Source: JAVBLY01 sp031553035 (GTDB lineage: Bacteria; Bacillota; Clostridia; Peptostreptococcales; Anaerovoracaceae). Taken from it: a DNA stretch of 64,000 nt. Every line of letters begins with the position of its first letter. Position 1 is the first letter of the stretch. The position numbers were made by a program, and so were the translations under genes. Below the pieces are notes generated by a model. The model ran no database searches and was not told where the DNA came from. It saw only the letters and a list, made by a program, of their open reading frames with translations. Positions 60,716 through 64,000 of the stretch are shown here, piece after piece. The stretch covers positions 491,061 through 555,060 of the forward strand of contig JAVBLY010000006.1 in NCBI GenBank assembly GCA_031553035.1. Reading direction: 5' to 3'.

Positions 60716-61756
60716 ATGAAAAAAATACTGTTCATCTTATTAACATTAATATTATCTATGACAATGATCTCCTGTGGACAAGAGAAGCAGGAAAGGTATG
60801 AAGCGGAATTTTTGAACCTCTTTGATACTTACACTAAAATCATCGGATATGAAACTAGCGAGGAAGTGTTCACCGAATATGCAAATGAGTTCCACGATGA
60901 ACTAGAGGTATATCATCAGAATTACGATATATATAATAACTATGAAGGCATAAACAATATAAAGACCATAAACGACAATGCAGGTAAAAAGCCGGTGAAG
61001 GTGGATCAGAGAATAATCGATCTTCTCAAGTTTGCCAAAGAAGAATACAAAATGACCGATGGTGAGACGAATGTCGCAATGGGCAGCGTGCTTGCCATAT
61101 GGCACGATTACCGGGAAGAGGGGACCTATGATCCGGAGCGTGCCAAGCTGCCGGCTGATGAAGAATTAAACGATGCTGCAGAGCATGTTGATATAGATGA
61201 CGTAATCATAGATGAAGAGGCATCCACTGTTTATTTGAAAGATCAGGAGATGAGTTTGGATGTGGGCGCCGTAGCAAAGGGATATGCCGTGGAGCAGGTT
61301 TGCGACTTTATAGAAAAGAAGGGCTTTGACTCGGCACTCGTTAGCGTAGGCGGAAATGTCAAAACCATAGGATTGAAAAACGGTGATGAACTCTGGAGTG
61401 TCGGTGTTGAGGATCCTGACAAGACAGAAGACAACAAGGAATTGGTAATCGTAAATCTCGATGAAAAATCAATGGTCACTAGCGGCAATTACGAGAGATA
61501 CTATATAGTCGACGGCAAAAGATACAACCATCTAATAGATAAAGATACATTATATCCATCCGAATACTTCGCTTCAGTGACTATCCTGTGCGAAGATTCA
61601 GGAGTTGCGGATTCACTGAGCACAGCGGTTTATAACATGCCGTATGAAGACGGTAAAAAACTGATCGAGTCGGTAACGGATGCGGAGGCCATGTGGGTAT
61701 ACAACGACGGGAGTATCAGGTATAGTACCGGGTTTGAGGCTATGATCAAGAGGTAG
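60716..61756 (+). CDS. apbE: FAD:protein FMN transferase, ApbE family (FmnB)
   Basis: A 346-residue exported lipoprotein (lipobox C20, SMTMISCGQ). ApbE transfers FMN from FAD to threonines of FMN_bind proteins. Motifs DTYTKI, MSLDVGAVAKGYAVEQ, ALVSVGGNVKTIG and SMVTSGNYERYY are present; KRYNHLIDKDT is the family histidine region. It lies 270 bp after pplA and would modify its two threonines. AAAGGAAAA precedes the ATG. Confidence 0.93.
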   Translation: MKKILFILLTLILSMTMISCGQEKQERYEAEFLNLFDTYTKIIGYETSEEVFTEYANEFHDELEVYHQNYDIYNNYEGINNIKTINDNAGKKPVKVDQRIIDLLKFAKEEYKMTDGETNVAMGSVLAIWHDYREEGTYDPERAKLPADEELNDAAEHVDIDDVIIDEEASTVYLKDQEMSLDVGAVAKGYAVEQVCDFIEKKGFDSALVSVGGNVKTIGLKNGDELWSVGVEDPDKTEDNKELVIVNLDEKSMVTSGNYERYYIVDGKRYNHLIDKDTLYPSEYFASVTILCEDSGVADSLSTAVYNMPYEDGKKLIESVTDAEAMWVYNDGSIRYSTGFEAMIKR

Positions 61757-61770
61757 GATATATAGTCAAA

Positions 61771-62673
61771 TCACAGTTCCCCGATCAGAGAATCAAGCGC
61801 AGCTTCGTCAAATTCATACTCTTTGTTGCAGAAGTGACAGCTCAAGGTGGTAGATTTATCTTCATCCCGAATTTTGATGAGCTCTTCTTTTCCTATAGAA
61901 AGTAGAGCTTTTTCCACTCGTTCGTATGAACAGTCGCAGGTGAAGTTGACAGGAACCCGTTCCAGCTCCTGGTAACCGATGTCATTAAAAAACATCTTTG
62001 CCAGGGACTCAGGGGTATGACACTGCTCATAGAGATTTGTAATGCTGTCGATACAGCTGATTTTTTCTTCCAGATGATCGATTATCTCATCTGTTGCGCC
62101 GGGCATAAGCTGGATGATGAACCCGCCGGACTGTTTGATGGTATAGTCTGTATCTACAAGAACTCCGAGTGCAACAACAGACGGCGTCTGCTCTGACTGG
62201 GAAAAATAATATGTTATATCATCGGCTATCTCGCCGGTTTGCAGCTGCACGGTTCCGTTGAACGGGTCCCCTTTGCCCATATCCTTTATTACTGTGAGAG
62301 TTCCGTTACCTATTGCACCGCCCACATCCAGTTTTCCCGGACCTTTGTTTGGAACTTCAGCAAGTGGGTTTGTGGCATAGCCTTTGATGTGGCCTTTGTG
62401 ATCGGCAGTAACCAAAACACCGCCGCCGGGACCGTCACCTTTTATGACCAAGGTTATAAGATCACGATCATTTTTCAACATCAAACCCATGATAGAACCT
62501 GCGGTAAGAAGTCTGCCCAGAGCGGCGGACATGACCGCTGAAGTCTTATGAGTAGAGACTGCGGTGTTCACTGTGCTTCGCGTTGTTGCAAAGAATGCAC
62601 GGATCATGCCGTTTGCGGCGGTTGTTCGTAGGATGTGATCTTCAGAATTATGTTTCAATAAATCGTTTTTCAT
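61771..62673 (-). CDS. hslO: Redox-activated chaperone Hsp33
   Basis: A 300-residue chaperone with the zinc-thiolate switch of four cysteines near the C-terminus (CDC and CHFC), and DVGGAIGNGTLTV in the N-terminal domain. It guards proteins under oxidative stress. An AAAGGAG site is unusually far (about 15 nt) from the ATG at 62673; perhaps another start is used. Convergent with apbE. Confidence 0.94.
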   Translation of the reverse strand: MKNDLLKHNSEDHILRTTAANGMIRAFFATTRSTVNTAVSTHKTSAVMSAALGRLLTAGSIMGLMLKNDRDLITLVIKGDGPGGGVLVTADHKGHIKGYATNPLAEVPNKGPGKLDVGGAIGNGTLTVIKDMGKGDPFNGTVQLQTGEIADDITYYFSQSEQTPSVVALGVLVDTDYTIKQSGGFIIQLMPGATDEIIDHLEEKISCIDSITNLYEQCHTPESLAKMFFNDIGYQELERVPVNFTCDCSYERVEKALLSIGKEELIKIRDEDKSTTLSCHFCNKEYEFDEAALDSLIGEL

Positions 62674-63040
62674 ATATGCTATGTATTACTCCTTTCATTA
62701 GATGCCTGAGCATAATTATAACATGTGTCTCGCTTTTTTTATGCTAATCTTATAAGTTCATCCGTGAAGTCCGCCATAAAAAGATGGATATTGATGGTGT
62801 GTATTAATAAAAATACAATATTGAATTTACTAAACTGTTAGTGTAATATTAGGATGACATGTGTAGCACAAAATAATACTTAGGTAGTAAAAATAAAATT
62901 TTAGGGAGGATTTATTCTGGGGATATGATAAATTCTTGTTTTTTATTGATGAGAACATTTTTTAGACCGGCAGAATCATCATTTTATTTTCGGCAATTAT
63001 TTGATTTTAATGAAATCAATCATATACGAGGAGAATGAAG
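62674..63040 (+). other. Intergenic region before the repeat protein
   Basis: A 367-bp AT-rich stretch. One short frame (62925-63038, 37 codons, starting at ATG after GGGGAT) ends 2 bases before the next ATG and could be a leader peptide, but it has no homology I know and no clear ribosome site. Nothing else is recognisable. Confidence 0.3.
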
Positions 63041-64000
63041 ATGGAAAAATCTATAAAGCGAAACGCAATATCGTTTGCACTGATTATTACGCTAGTGACC
63101 GGGATATTTGCAATGCCGATTATGACAGGCGATTCTTCGGTATTACCGGGAAGTTCGGATGTATATGCTGATGAAGTTACAGCCGACTGGGTCAAGAACT
63201 ATGGAGGAACAAATGGTGAAGCATTTAAATCGGTTACTAAGACATTCGATGGCGGATATGTGGCTGTAGGATATACAGACTCGAATAATGGAGACTTGTC
63301 AGGATTGAACATCCAAGGAGGGTCTGATTTTTTAATAGCTAAATTTAATAGTGAAGGTACACGAGAGTGGATCAAAACCTATGGTGGAAACAGTATTGAT
63401 GAGTTCTATTCAGTAATTCAGACATCAGATGGTAAATATTTAGCTGTGGGATATAGTGGTTCGGTTAACGGAGACTTGTCAGCGGCTGGTAATAAAGGAG
63501 GATATGATTTTGTCATTGCAAAATTCAACGAAAACGGAACAAAAGCCTGGATCAAAACATATGGAGGAGTGGGGAACGATATATTCCATTCTGTGGTTGA
63601 GTACAGCGGCTATTATTATGCAGCAGGAAGATCAGCGAGTCAAACCTCATCTGACTTCCAGACTGATGCTGTTAATAATGGGTCCAATGATTTTGTCATT
63701 GCAAAATTTAATTCTGATGGCAGTTTGGCAAATTCAAGAATTGTGCTTGCCGGTGGCAGCACAGATGATTATTTTAGATCAATAGCTGTCACATCAGATA
63801 ATCAACTGATTTGCGCAGGATATTCAGCATCAAATGATAAAGTTCTTGCAGAAGCAGGAAACAAAGGAAATAATGATTTTGTTATCGCTAAATTTGATTT
63901 ATCGCTGGCAAACATTTGGATTAAAACATATGGGGGAAAGGGAAGTGATACTCTTGAATCAGTAGTTGTTACGTCTAATGGAAGTATTATTGCTGCAGGG
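63041..64000 (+). CDS. Secreted protein with 60-residue repeats (partial, cut by window end)
   Basis: The first 320 residues of an exported protein, open at the window edge. A signal peptide (FALIITLVTGIFAMPIM) is followed by tandem repeats of about 60 residues, each with a DFVIAKFN element, WIKTYGG and SVTKTFDGGYVAVGY-like strands; tryptophan codons lie at 63188, 63368, 63548 and 63917. The pattern is like beta-propeller or delta-60 repeats of secreted proteins. GGAG precedes the ATG. Function unknown; possibly adhesion. Confidence 0.85.
   Translation, partial: MEKSIKRNAISFALIITLVTGIFAMPIMTGDSSVLPGSSDVYADEVTADWVKNYGGTNGEAFKSVTKTFDGGYVAVGYTDSNNGDLSGLNIQGGSDFLIAKFNSEGTREWIKTYGGNSIDEFYSVIQTSDGKYLAVGYSGSVNGDLSAAGNKGGYDFVIAKFNENGTKAWIKTYGGVGNDIFHSVVEYSGYYYAAGRSASQTSSDFQTDAVNNGSNDFVIAKFNSDGSLANSRIVLAGGSTDDYFRSIAVTSDNQLICAGYSASNDKVLAEAGNKGNNDFVIAKFDLSLANIWIKTYGGKGSDTLESVVVTSNGSIIAAG

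Noticed and set aside
63456..63785. 109-codon frame near the window end
   Set aside because: It is a different frame inside the repeat protein, which reads open from 63041 to the window end.

Overview
The window reads as a chromosome segment of an anaerobic, amino-acid-fermenting Clostridia-type Firmicute. The reasons are a complete oxidative ornithine fermentation set, strong GGAGG-type ribosome-binding sites, a SCIFF ranthipeptide pair, VanR/VanS-like regulators and a flavin-based extracellular electron transfer (EET) locus of the Listeria type. A Family XIII/Anaerovoracaceae-like host is my guess only. I saw no rRNA, tRNA, CRISPR array, prophage or intact transposase.

Region 1 (1-15,000) is ornithine metabolism and its control. 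A NhaC antiporter and a PatA-type aminotransferase run on the + strand. Opposite them lies ord-ortA-ortB-oraS-oraE plus a GlmL/MutL-like gene, packed as one operon. In front of ord I see a near-perfect sigma-54 promoter and, about 150 bp further upstream, two similar 16-bp palindromes 22 bp apart. A PAS/AAA+/Fis activator encoded nearby is the obvious candidate regulator. A TetR-MFS pair with a palindromic operator lies between them, and a protein resembling the C-terminal part of CCA-adding enzymes precedes the activator gene.

Region 2 (15,000-29,500) is mostly housekeeping and cell envelope: a RarD-like permease, a class V aminotransferase, pta with an acyl-ACP thioesterase and a secreted CAP-domain protein, a permuted-papain membrane protein, a secreted PEBP protein, an aquaporin, a second NhaC antiporter, a KdpDE-like two-component system and a carboxylesterase. 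Two genes here seem to have leaderless promoters.

Region 3 (29,500-39,000) holds the SCIFF precursor and its radical SAM maturase, a vanR-vanS-D,D-carboxypeptidase module without vancomycin ligase genes, and a minus-strand operon of WecB epimerase, an NfrB-like glycosyltransferase carrying three MshEN repeats, and a small membrane protein. The last operon looks like a cyclic-di-GMP-controlled polysaccharide synthase and is the most unusual system in the window.

Region 4 (39,000-51,500) has NADP-type glutamate dehydrogenase, a CorC-like CBS protein, two GNAT acetyltransferases, a SpeC/SpeF ornithine decarboxylase with a structured leader, a 300-bp MITE-like element beside a decayed ATPase gene, a glycolipid operon (glycosyltransferase, VTT protein, glycosyltransferase) and an iron alcohol dehydrogenase.

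Region 5 (51,500-64,000) has a multi-PAS hybrid histidine kinase, then ndh2-dmkB-dmkA-eetA-eetB-pplA-apbE, a near-complete EET locus in which NDH-2 is fused to a DoxX-like membrane part. Then come hslO and the start of a large secreted protein with 60-residue repeats, cut by the window edge. Together these genes suggest a cell that takes ornithine apart by several routes and can dispose of NADH electrons through a demethylmenaquinone/flavin pathway.
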